Assembly (NCBI GenBank): GCA_022494885.1 | Contig: JAGVSM010002694.1 | Location: 97,031 to 161,030, forward strand | Origin: Micrasema longulum | Taxonomy: Eukaryota > Arthropoda > Insecta > Trichoptera > Brachycentridae | DNA length: 64,000 nucleotides | Direction of reading: 5' to 3' | Shown: piece by piece, positions 54,642 through 63,656 of the stretch | How the letters are laid out: every line of letters begins with the position of its first letter | How positions within the stretch are numbered: position 1 is the stretch's first letter | Made by a program: the position numbers and the translations under genes | The notes under the pieces: model-generated | Told to the model about the DNA's origin: nothing | Databases searched by the model: none | Seen by the model: the letters and a program-made list of their open reading frames with translations, nothing else

Positions 54642-54821
54642 GCTCTGATGGAATATTGCATCCAGGCAGGGATGGGAGTCAGGGGGACAATCAAAGATAT
54701 ATTTACTACAAAACCCATTCGAAGGGCAAACCTTACTGTCGATGGAAGGGATATGACCTTTGTTACTTCAAGCAGTGGCCAATTCTTCAGAATATTACTA
54801 CCCGGAGAGTATCAGTTAAAG
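54642..54821 (+). CDS. internal exon of an M14 metallocarboxypeptidase (carboxypeptidase D/M/E-like), transthyretin-like domain
   Basis: A 60-codon exon starting and ending in phase 0. It follows ATTATTTCCAG (acceptor AG 54640-54641) and precedes GTGAGA (donor 54822-54827; AAAG|GTGAGA). The peptide runs ALMEYCIQAGMGVRGTIKD, then PIRRANLTVDGRDMTF, SSSGQFFRILLPGEYQLK. In the N/E subfamily of M14 peptidases, AL..Y..Q...GV.G.V.D marks the junction from the zinc peptidase domain to the C-terminal transthyretin-like beta-sandwich, and (G)(D/E)(Y/F)WR.L.PG.Y.(L/I) is the hallmark of that domain; here FFRILLPGEY fills it. These enzymes remove C-terminal Lys/Arg from peptides in the secretory pathway or at the cell surface. 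The exon has none of the zinc ligands (HxxE...H), which lie upstream. GVRG is preceded by QAGM where most relatives have QVHR/QVHM, and F replaces W in the WR motif, mild divergence. The frame stays open past the donor to a stop near 54871, but that part is intron-like. No other exon of the gene was recognised, so introns exceed the local scale or the exon is a stranded relic. The absence of stops, phase match and good splice sites favour a real exon. Confidence 0.75.
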
Positions 54822-54827
54822 GTGAGA
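54822..54827 (+). promoter_or_regulatory. splice donor of the carboxypeptidase exon
   Basis: AAAG|GTGAGA, a near-consensus U1 site, leaving the exon in phase 0. Confidence 0.65.
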
Positions 54828-55305
54828 CCAACAATAATATTGCACATTGACAAAGATGATCAAGCTAAATAATAGGTTGTTCAAAAATTGATTTCATATT
54901 TTTAAGTTATTTCAAATGAGAATCAATCTGAATACTGTCCGTTATTATTGATGGTCTATTGTCATCCTCATAGAACTTCTGTGGTTTGTGGGCAAAAAAA
55001 AACTGAGACAAGTGATTTTCACAGTCAAACAAAAGGTGACTTTTTAGGAAAATTTTAAATTCTAGATATGTATAAATACATTAAAACATATAGTTAGTCC
55101 GATAAACGACGGATTTTGAACGTGAGTAGGACATTTGATCAGAACATTTTTAAAGTGAAAAATCTTTTTTTGTAAGTAGCTCAAAGGCTGGTCAAAAGTC
55201 GTAAGTTCAAATCTCCATGTTGTTAAAACGCTTGGTAGGTACAAGAAGTGTAACATGGGTAGGTGAACATAATAACGTGTTGGTAAATCCATGGCTTATG
55301 GAAGT
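54828..55305. other. presumed intron, no feature
   Basis: AT-rich DNA after the donor. No following exon of the transthyretin-like domain was found. Confidence 0.4.
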
Positions 55306-55309
55306 ATTC

Positions 55310-55460
55310 CCATCTCGCTCCGACTGCTCTGCTGGAGGCACGAGTGCCCTCCCTCTCCCTCTCCTTCCCTCCCGCCCCTTCCGCCCAGCCCTACCCCCAC
55401 CACCGGCCGTGGTGGTCAAGGAATGCCAATGTATGGTGAATGACCCTTACCGCCACTAGC
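55310..55460 (+). other. GC-rich, CT-biased island
   Basis: About 150 bp of roughly 65% GC in AT-rich surroundings, with a C/T-rich run (CCCTCCCTCTCCCTCTCC, 55347-55364) and CCCACCACCGGCCGTGG. A plus frame 55217-55459 (80 codons) spans it, ending CQCMVNDPYRH, stop; a minus frame of 70 codons overlaps. No domain recognised. It could be a repeat UTR, a regulatory element or an exon. Confidence 0.35.
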
Positions 55461-56010
55461 CTGCATCTGTCATCCCAGTGGACTTCCGACTAAATACGCA
55501 TGTGTAAAAAAAACCTTTAAATTTAAAAAAATGTTTTTTGAAAATATTTTATAATCCATTCGACATTTTTTTATGTAAATAATACGTATAAATGATAAAA
55601 ACGAAACTAAAAACCACACCAATAAAGAGAATATATATTGTGCTTGGTGTGGGATTACATGTTACAACTTAAGCACAATCGAAATGTTATTAAATAAATA
55701 ATGATGTTTATACAATACAAAATTATAAATATATACATATAACATGGTGATAAGAATGAAAAATAAAACAAAATAAATTTTTGAGTCGCTAACCATCTAA
55801 AATATAAAATATTTAAATTTGTAAAGGTACTATAAATTATTTTTGTATTTTCATAACACTCTTTATATTTAATCATTATTTTTAAATACTTTTTAATTTT
55901 AAATCAATTCTTAAATGTACTTAAATTCGCAATATATCTCCAAGAAAACTTTGTAGGTATTTGCCGTTTTGAATTAATAAAAAAATGCACTTATATTTCC
56001 ATTTTCAAGA
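55461..56010. other. no gene recognised
   Basis: AT-rich, no match. Confidence 0.5.
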
Positions 56011-56014
56011 GGAG

Positions 56015-56276
56015 AATAAACCTTGGACGTCTAATTCGGAGTTAATGATATCAACTACGTGATTTCACGTACATATTGCTTTAATTTTTTAGTCTTATAG
56101 CCAGCACGTTTGCCTACCTTGCAAATATATCTAAGGTTCGATTAAATAAACCTTAAACGTCTAATTCGGAGTTGATGATATCAACTACATGATTTCACAT
56201 ACATATTCCTTTGATTGTTTTAGTCTTATACCTTTAGTCGTTTGCCTACCTTGCAAATATATCTAAGGTTCGATTA
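56015..56276. repeat. 130-bp tandem duplication across a SINE-B junction
   Basis: Units 56015-56144 and 56145-56276, about 88-90% identical (AATAAACCTTGGACGTC versus AATAAACCTTAAACGTC). Each carries unique flank plus the head's GTTTGCCTACCTTGCAAAT to GGTTCGATTA, so duplication followed SINE insertion. Confidence 0.85.
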
Positions 56277-56440
56277 ACGACGCGGTTGACATGAAATATT
56301 TATTTAAAACGGTGATGCATACTGCAATGTGTTCAACACCTAAAACGTAAGACTGTTCACTTTGCCTTAGTATAAAATTAGTATAAAAATTCGCTGCGAT
56401 GGTATACCAAAACCCTAAGTACTGTTGAGTGCCGGTAATT
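56085..56440 (+). mobile_element. SINE-B with duplicated head
   Basis: Two partial heads (in the tandem units) followed by one body: GACATGAAATATTTATTT, ACCTAAAACGTAAGACTG, ATTCGCTGCGATGGTATACC. B box GGTTCGATTA is decayed in both heads. Confidence 0.7.
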
Positions 56441-57075
56441 TTATTTTATTAACATAAACGGCAAATCTACCTTTTACAAACATTTATAATACTAACATAT
56501 GTGGCTTAATTTTTTTTTATACACATACATAAGTTTCCTTATACCCAAGATTTATAAATAAAAATTAAACATAAATATTAAACATAAAAATTATACAAGA
56601 TTTATATTTATAAAATGAACCTAAAAATTATACAGCATATTCAGTAGAAAGTTTAAATAATAAAACATTCTACAGTAATACAACAAGAAAATCATAATTA
56701 CTGTTTCATACAGCTGGGCAAAGTGAACAATAAACTGTGTATATTATGAAATGCATGAATAAATAAATATAATTACCATTCACCATCTTTAAAAAAGTTC
56801 AAAAGGTTTGTTCTATAGGAACAATATCCTGCACTAAATATATCAGATACGTGGGAATAACTATTGCTGAGTTCTTGAAGTCTATTTAATACGGCATTAC
56901 AAGTATACACTGTCCGTGAATTGTTGCTACAAAACAGTGGCACCTGTCACCGTTTTGTACCCTGAAGTTGATTAGAGATAATAGTTCAGGGCAATCCCAT
57001 ATTGAATTCACAATTTTGAATAAATTTGAAAGGTCTATAATTTTTCTTCTATCGTTAAGTTTTAACAAATTTAAT
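56441..57075 (-). mobile_element. L-E: LINE C-terminus and 3' UTR
   Basis: Minus frame: LKLNDRRKIIDLSNLFKIVN, SIWDCPELLSLINFRVQNG, CHCFVATIHGQ, NAVLNRLQELSNSYSHVSD-like codons after a frameshift, then IFSAGYCSYRTNLLNFFKDG. Extends further upstream than the copy at 14700-15240 and shares its 3' UTR. Confidence 0.8.
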
Positions 57076-57545
57076 GTTTTTAGTAAAAATTCGTAATTTA
57101 TAAATTCATGACTGATTCTAAGTTAAATATTTATATACCGAGATGATGATGAGTAATTTATTAACTAAGGAGTTGTTGAGTAAAGGGATAGGAATGCCCT
57201 TCTCCTAAGGCAAATGATGCCTTCTTAATGCCATGCTAGATGCTTTATACATAAGATCAGAAGTTCTAAGTCTGAATCTATGGTAAAAAATGTTGTCACG
57301 TGCTATTCCGAATCGATCGTCATCTTTTGCATATGCGATTTATTGTGTCATGAAGTAATTCGCCATAAATTTGGACGATTTCAATATTTATGTTAAGTTG
57401 ATGATTAAAACATTCATGTTTTTTCACGAAACCTTTTGTAATTTTTTAAAGGTAAATTCACACTGTTTTTTTTTTGGTAAGTGAACCGAATTGTAAAACA
57501 GTGAAGTTTAGCTTTGAACAGCGATGTTATTAGGTATTGCCATTG
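57076..57545. other. no gene recognised
   Basis: 57170-57370 is less AT-rich (TAAGGCAAATGATGCC, GAATCGATCGTCATC) but shows no known family. Confidence 0.35.
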
Positions 57546-57549
57546 ATTT

Positions 57550-57775
57550 TAAAAAACCTTTAAATGCAATATTTCATGTCCACCCTGCTAGCTATCAAAC
57601 CCAGGACCTCAAGAATCGTAGGTGAACGCCCTATCCACTACACAACGAAACGGATTTATCCCCACTTGATTCAGGATTTTTACCTGAAAATAGCCATCGA
57701 GTCGAAAACACTCGTCTAGGGTTCTAATTATATTTCACATGCCGAACTATATTCTTCATCCGCTTAGATACCGCG
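57550..57775 (-). mobile_element. SINE-B head and leader
   Basis: ATATTTCATGTCCACCC, inverse B box-like ATCAAACCCAGGACC, then TGAACGCCCTATCCACTAC (inverse A-box side), followed by leader AGCCATCGAGTCGAAAACAC and CTCGTCTAGGGTTCTAATT. Body and tail missing. Confidence 0.7.
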
Positions 57776-57879
57776 AATATTAACTTTATACTCCCAATAT
57801 TTCATTAAATTCTCGTTTTCTAGCACAGTTACATACCACTTTTTAAAATTGGCTTTAAAATTTAAATATTTAAAATAAT

Positions 57880-58220
57880 AAAAACGCAATGAGGACTTTT
57901 AGTGTTTTTTTAATTATTATTTTTATTTTTTAAGGACTACTAAACTAAGCCAAAAAAATATTTTAAAATTTTTCTATATCGTATTATCAGCGCTATGATT
58001 TTTTAAAGTTATGTATTTTTGAAATTACTCCGCGTGTTACACTCTTCCCGTTCTCCTCGTTGAGTTCTGCTGATTGGTCAGTTGACTTACCGTATCCGGA
58101 AATCTGTCACATCTATATTTTCGTTGGTTGATTCGGAAGAACTAGCTTTCGTTTTTATTAAAATCTTTTTTTCAATTTTTATCATACATTTTCAAGAAAT
58201 TACGCCTTACAATTTAATAC
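57880..58220 (-). repeat. Repeat-R copy 2
   Basis: GAAATTACTCCGCGTGTTACA, TGACTTACCGTATCCGG and TTTTCAAGAAATTACGCC are the inverse of Repeat-R. The TGACGTCA site is mutated here (TGTTACA). Confidence 0.65.
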
Positions 58221-58529
58221 TCTAATTTTGACCACGCGTAAGAATACATTTTTTATATGCAATTTCGTGTTAGGCTTGACTTTCCTATTGCTTATTTTTC
58301 CAAAAACACGTTAATAATTTAATTTTTCCACAAGTCTACTGGGCACTAAACCACCGTTATTGGGATTCTAGTGTTGCTATTTTACTTGATAATAAATACT
58401 GTACGTAGATAATTCGGTTCTGAGATAGACGAAATTGCCTTTCTACTGATTAAAATTCTGTATTTCTAAATATATAACTCAAAATCATAAATCGTAGTTT
58501 ATCGTCTCACTATGCAGCAATTTAAAAAG

Positions 58530-58628
58530 ATGTGTGGCTGTGGAAGAAGAGGAATGTACGTCATGATAGGCTCTTGGTGCGTTCCAACCTCTCTGCCTAT
58601 CCTTGCGGTTAGGTTTATGACGTGTTAG
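58530..58628 (+). mobile_element. LINE-A1 terminal fragment
   Basis: GTGGAAGAAGAGGAATGTACGT...GTGCGTTCCAACCTCTCTGCC...ATCCTTGCGG parallels VEEARSVCKDRV..RSILSAYPCG with indels. Confidence 0.55.
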
Positions 58629-58636
58629 TATTGGAA

Positions 58637-58740
58637 GTCATCATCATCATCATCGTTTCCATATCTACACCCGAAGTTGCAGAAGGAACTGCATTGGTAC
58701 TCCGATTACAGCGTATATTGATCATTTGATTGTAATAAGT
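58637..58740 (-). mobile_element. SINE-B 3' fragment with ATC tail
   Basis: CATCATCATCATCATCG tail, TTTCCATATCTACACCCG, CTGCATTGGTACTCCGATT, ACAGCGTATATTGATCA. Confidence 0.75.
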
Positions 58741-58809
58741 AAATCTCCCTCCCTAAACACATGCATATTTCTCCATTACAGAGGCAGAAACGTTAAACAT
58801 TATAATATG

Positions 58810-58985
58810 CACTTATAGATGTACATATATACCTAGTTTTTAAAACAGTCTGAATATTTTGTTCATTATCTCTGTTTATTAAGTTAGTCTTCTTTGTTTC
58901 TTCTCAAATGTAAAAACATTTCGAAAAAGTATATTTATTAAGTGTCCTCGGCACGGGTAACTCCCCCAGTGAGGTCTCATTATTT
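58810..58985 (+). repeat. dispersed repeat paired with 41311-41480
   Basis: TTATTAAGTTAGTCTTCTTTG, AAGTGTCCTCGGCACGGG and CCCCCAGTGAGGTCTCAT. About 85% alike by eye to the inverse copy. Confidence 0.7.
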
Positions 58986-59054
58986 TTATTATTGTTAGAA
59001 ACCTTCTCCGTTCTGCCTGTGTTTGAATATCTGCATGAGCACTTTGAATTAATC

Positions 59055-59355
59055 AAGCAGAATACAATTCCGCGTGTGAAATAGAAACAGAGTCCTTGAC
59101 GAGATGGCTACTCTCAGGTTAAAATACTGGAAAAGGGAAATCTACTGGAGGGAAGCCCGTCTTGTAGTACAGTGGTTAGCGTGCAAGCCTACCATGCTTG
59201 AGGTCCTGGGTTCGATTTCTTTGAGGATTTAGATGAAATATTTGTTTATAAGGTGATTTCTGAATCGTAAGACTGATCACCGTACCTTCATGTAACACAT
59301 GATCAAGATACACTGCATGTACTGTCCAATGCAGTGCCATACGCGCCATCAGGTG
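59055..59355 (+). mobile_element. SINE-B composite with leader
   Basis: Leader AGAATACAATTCCGCGTGTG and GACGAGATGGCTACTCTCAGG, head GTAGTACAGTGGTTAGCGTG and CTGGGTTCGATTTC, body, and GCCATCAGGTGAC. A MITE-A scrap precedes it at 59000-59040. Confidence 0.8.
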
Positions 59356-59379
59356 ACATTTTTTTCATGGCTTTTTTTT

Positions 59380-59830
59380 GGCCAAAAATTTATTTATTTA
59401 TTTATTTACATACATTAGTTCATTGCACATTATTTGAGACATACGTCCCATTTCCGATAAGAAACTTCAGCCCTACGGGAAATTGGATACAAAAAAGGTT
59501 TTTTGCGCGCGGTAAAAATTAGAGCATTCAATTGCATTACAAAATTTCTTGAAAATGTGCGAAAAACCAATAAAAAATATTTTAATAAAAACGCACTACT
59601 TTGAATGACGTCACTGGTTCATATGAACCATCCAATGATATGAGAGCTTTGAAGGATATCTGGTTTGGTCACCGTAAACGAACCTATCAGAAGAACTGTC
59701 AGAGAACAACCTATGACGTCACACGCGGAGTTATTTCAGAAATACAAAACTATAAAATCGTAGCGCTGATAATACGATACATAAAATAGAAAAAATTGGC
59801 TTAGCTTAATATTCTATTGACAATTAAAAA
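59380..59830 (+). repeat. Repeat-R copy 3, longest
   Basis: TTTATTTATTTATTTATTTAC start, TTCAGCCCTACGGGAAATTGG, TAATAAAAACGCACTAC, TCACCGTAAACGAACC, TATGACGTCACACGCGGAG and a poly(A) run at 59826-59840. TGACGTCA at 59606-59613 and 59714-59721. Small frames of 62 codons have no motif. Confidence 0.75.
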
Positions 59831-61015
59831 AAAAAAAAAACGACAATGAACTTCCTCATTGTGTATAGGATATTAACAGTATGTTTCAAGAAAGTAACTC
59901 AAATTCCCTCTATGAAAATTGAAGTACATTTTGCGTAGTGATATAAGATGTCGGTTGCACGGTACCAATCATGTTATACGGTAAGAGATTTATCGACCAA
60001 AATCGATAAATCTCCAGCCGTCTCTTGCGGTCACTCGAATCCGCCAGATCTCAAATTCGATCACCTGCAATTTTGCGGTATTGCAATCGAGAAATTTATT
60101 TACATTTTATGGGTGTTCGCATGCTGATAGCGCATACCAATAATAATTGGAAATGGAAAACTTACTGGCTTGATTTTGCTTACAGTTACGTACATACATA
60201 TGTATTGTATTCCATAGAACCATATTAAAATTTTAACCCGCAGAGTAATAATTGTCTAGTCTATTGCATTGACTCTATTTTGGTTTGTTTTTAGTTTGGT
60301 TTTTAGTTTGACAATAAACGTGTAATGAACGGTTTTGGTTTGCACTGTGCAGTATACTCTGTGCCAAACTACTATAACTTAAAGTTCATTAAAACCGCAC
60401 ACGAGTTCACAATGGCATTCGAATGTGGTTTTATAATTTTAACGTAATATTTATGTAGAGTCATAATATAGCTGAGAAAAATTGTTTTTAGCTATTTGTT
60501 AAAATTTTAGACAAAGAAAAGTTGGATATAGAAAAAAAAATAGATAGGTATAAACTAAAAAAATTGATAATAACATTTTTTTTTAAATTTGGACAGACCA
60601 CTTTTGAAATGTTTGGTCCTCATTTATTATGTGTCAAAATTAACAAACAAATATATTTTTAAATAAATCGTTGTTGTTTTTGAATATATACGTATTACTG
60701 TATAATTATATTGAGTACATATTTTCATATTAACGATTGAAATAATATCATTGTGGTCAAAACTTGCGAATTTCAAAATCTTCAGTCGTTTTTCTCCATT
60801 TGACCCATTTATGCTTGTGGCACTCTAGGGGGTGCATTTCAAAAGAATTATTTTTTAATTACTTCAAATTTGCTTATGTGGAGAGGAAACCGCTTAAAAC
60901 TCTTCAGGAGAAGCCGGCCTGTTGGCAGTAGTCAACAGCTCTTCCGTTCCACTAGAAGAGTGTTCGGCATATTGTTCCCTACTTTGGTCTATTTTACCAA
61001 TAGCCTGCACTGTAT
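59831..61015. other. no gene recognised
   Basis: AT-rich, with a slightly GC-richer stretch at 60870-60990 (GAAGCCGGCCTGTTGGCAG). ATCGACCAAAATCGATAAATC near 59990 is a small palindrome. No family match. Confidence 0.4.
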
Positions 61016-61019
61016 TTTT

Positions 61020-61830
61020 CAATTCAATTAATTTATTTTAAATATAACAAATACATTACAAACATATATTCAATACGTACATATTATAAAAAAATAAAAA
61101 ATACATGAAAGAGACTCATGTCAAAGTAGTAGGAGAATCCTGCCCCGGAAAACCCCTTCGAATACATGGAATAGATCAATATCCAGAGCAATGTTGTTCA
61201 GCATAGCGGTAGCCCTTCCAACAGGCATAACCATAGGCAGGTTGGTCCTGTATATCGGAATATTAAATCTATGCTATTGCTGTCTTAGGTAATGATCAGG
61301 AACATACAAACCAATGCTCATCATAATCTCAGAATTATCGATCATACTGCGCAACAATCGATACAAATGTGTAGTCAAATGCACATTCCTTCTAGTCTCT
61401 AAACTGTTGTAGCCAAGCATACCCTGGAGAAACTCGGTCGGATAGAGCCAAGGATAATACCCGCACTCTCTTGTGTAGAGATATCTCAGAAACTTCTTTT
61501 GGATTTTCTCTATCATAAGAGAGTACTTCAGTTCATGTGGCCCCTAAATCATCGAGCCACTCTCGAGTCTACTTCGCACCAGGGAGTTGTAAAGAGTTCT
61601 CAGCACGCGGGTATTTTCAAAAACCCCGGCAGAACGCAGAACAAATCCTAACATCTTCAATGCAATATTGACCATGTATGATACTACCTCTCGTGTGAGT
61701 TTTTTATTACCTATCACCGATGAGATTTCGCTAAGATCTTCAACCAGGCTTCTGCATCGCACCTCCAGCTGCTGTCTTTGAAAGCTGAAAAGGGGGCAAT
61801 GCATCAACAGGTGAGGAACATCTTGAGGAG
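61020..61830 (-). pseudogene. L-J: LINE RT C-terminal remnant
   Basis: Minus strand: QRQQLEVRCRSLVEDLSEIS, NKKLTREVVSYMVNIALKML, GFVLRSAGVFENTRVLRTLY, NSLVRSRLESGSMI, a stop in the WxP block, then MIEKIQKKFLRYLYTREC, YPTEFLQGMLGYNSLETRRN and MIDNSEIMMSIGLYVPDHY, then a 3' UTR with AAAAAATAAAAAATAC. The LVRSRLE..S block and KIQKKFLRYLY are standard for Jockey/R1-like LINEs. At least two stops; no catalytic part. A shorter copy is at 37290-37470. Confidence 0.8.
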
Positions 61831-61837
61831 TTTCATC

Positions 61838-61960
61838 GTTGCCTCTTTACACACTGTGTAACGTTCATCATTCACTCTTTTACTTCACAAAAGTAAAAAA
61901 GTGGAAGAGTTGATGAAATGTCGACCTTCAAACATGGGCACAACTCAAGAAATGAATGTT
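61838..61960 (+). mobile_element. MITE-A scrap
   Basis: CTTTACACACTGTGTAACG and TTCATCATTC in direct orientation, then GGAAGAGTTGATGAAATG and CTTCAAACATGGGCA in inverse: a small rearranged palindromic piece. Confidence 0.55.
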
Positions 61961-61964
61961 TTAT

Positions 61965-63205
61965 TTTGTTTTGTAGTACGATTACGATTTGAATTAAATT
62001 TAAATCAATTCAAATGATTTGATTTAAAAGTGTACCTACCAATGCAGTGTCTTTTTCTCAATATGTTCCGTACAAGGGAAATATTATATTTTGTTGTTTT
62101 TGTCTATGATGTACATGTATGTACGTATTACGTAGTATTTAAAATAAGAAAATGAATTACTCAAATAAGCGACTTCAGCATATTATTATGTTCTTCTAGA
62201 TTTCTATGTCCGATGGAATGTTACACCTACATATATACGTGTTCCGTTTCTTTCAAACCAACAGGTCATATTTTTTACCCATCCTCCGTCCCACTCTGCC
62301 TCGATTGAGGCTGTCGGAAATTCGGTGATCCATCTCGCTCTTCGGATGCCGAAATGGACGCCAGGTGAGCATTAGGCACTGGTAAAAACATCCACGGATT
62401 AAAAAATTCTCATTGTTGCGAGGCTTTGTGTTGAAATGCAATGAGCTTTTTTATCGAATCCGTCACCTGATTGAAATATTCGATGCGTTATGTGTATGAT
62501 CATCAGCATCTCTCGGAGTAGATTAAGGTAGAGGTAACTACGTATAATAACACTTGTATAATGATATAAACTTATTTTTATTATTACTTTGTGCCTTATT
62601 CGTATACAGAATGCTAGCGAATGTTCTAGATTCCATAAACTTATCAACATATGGTGCTGATAGATCTTTTTTATTACTGCAAAGTAAAAACTATTGGAAT
62701 ACTCGTGAACGATATGTTTTGAGCTTAAAAAAACTAATATTATTATTGTATTTTTATGCACTCAACGTACATGTTTTTTACATTAAAAAAACTGTTTCCA
62801 TCAACTATTTTCATCAATACGTTATATTCATCAAAACACTGTTTTTATCTTTGTTTCGATGAAAACATTCTTTCGTAATGTATAAGAATACGTATTTTAA
62901 CTCCTAGAAGTTATTATTGTGTTACGTGCCTTCTTTATCTAAAATATGTATTGACATGTCCTGGGATAATTACTACAGTTGTAGTTAGGTAACATAAAAA
63001 TCTGCATTTTTAGTTCACTACATAAAACACATATTTGTATCATCCTCCATGAATGCTACAAATAGACAAGTCGCGCATTCAAATCATCATAATATGATTT
63101 GAACGCGCGGCTTTTATATTTGCCAGCGTTCGCGAGGAAGATATAAAGAAGTGTTTTATGTAGTTAACTCAAAAATGCTGATTTTGATGTTACCTAGTTG
63201 CAGTA
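61965..63205. other. mostly unrecognised; one candidate exon
   Basis: AT-rich except 62265-62440. A block of ~50 bp, AAATCATCATAATATGATTTG near 63080, is a perfect-looking short palindrome. Frames of 120 and 102 codons overlap on opposite strands and have no motif. Confidence 0.4.
62265..62364 (+). other. candidate orphan exon, 100 nt
   Basis: TTTCTTTCAAACCAACAG precedes it and GTGAGC follows (CCAG|GTGAGC), both good splice signals. One plus frame is open, VIFFTHPPSHSASIEAVGN then SVIHLALRMPKWTP; the other two have stops. GC about 50%, well above flanks. No family recognised, and the minus strand is also open, so this may be a repeat fragment. Confidence 0.25.
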
Positions 63206-63212
63206 ATTACCC

Positions 63213-63330
63213 TAAGATATTACAACAGAAGTGTAGAAAATTTTACAGTTGGAAATTAAAATGTCTAGGCATTTACAGGGCTTACGACCTGTCATTGGTT
63301 GGTTTAAGTGGCCACTTTACACACTGTAAT
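63213..63330 (+). mobile_element. MITE-A 5' fragment
   Basis: ATATTACAACAGAAGTGTAG, GTCTAGGCATTTACAGGGC, TTACGACCTGTCATTGG and CCACTTTACACACTGTAA. It breaks off into unrelated sequence at 63330; the body resumes faintly near 63540-63620. Confidence 0.75.
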
Positions 63331-63656
63331 AAGCCGACAATGGAAGCTTTTTTATGGGCGAGCCTTTATCTTCATATCGATAGCAAGGAGTTCCTCCACA
63401 ACTACCAGGCATTATTGTTTAATGTTTTGTCTTAGAAAATTAATTTTTAAATAATGAAAATTTATTTCGAATATCACTTTAGATTTTGCGTTTTAAACAG
63501 GTCTAAAAAATGTTTACTCCCGACATGTTCTGCTATTTTTTTTCATATTTACCATTTTGGCTATTTTGGAGCATCCTTCAATTATTCCATCTGTTGATTT
63601 TATTTAAGTTTAAGAGCATCTGACTAAATCATTTTACCTTTACACATTTTAACAAA

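Noticed and set aside
61544..61807. host gene
   Set aside because: The residues LVRSRLE and KALKMLGFVLR-like blocks are standard LINE RT C-terminal motifs, and the frame is broken.
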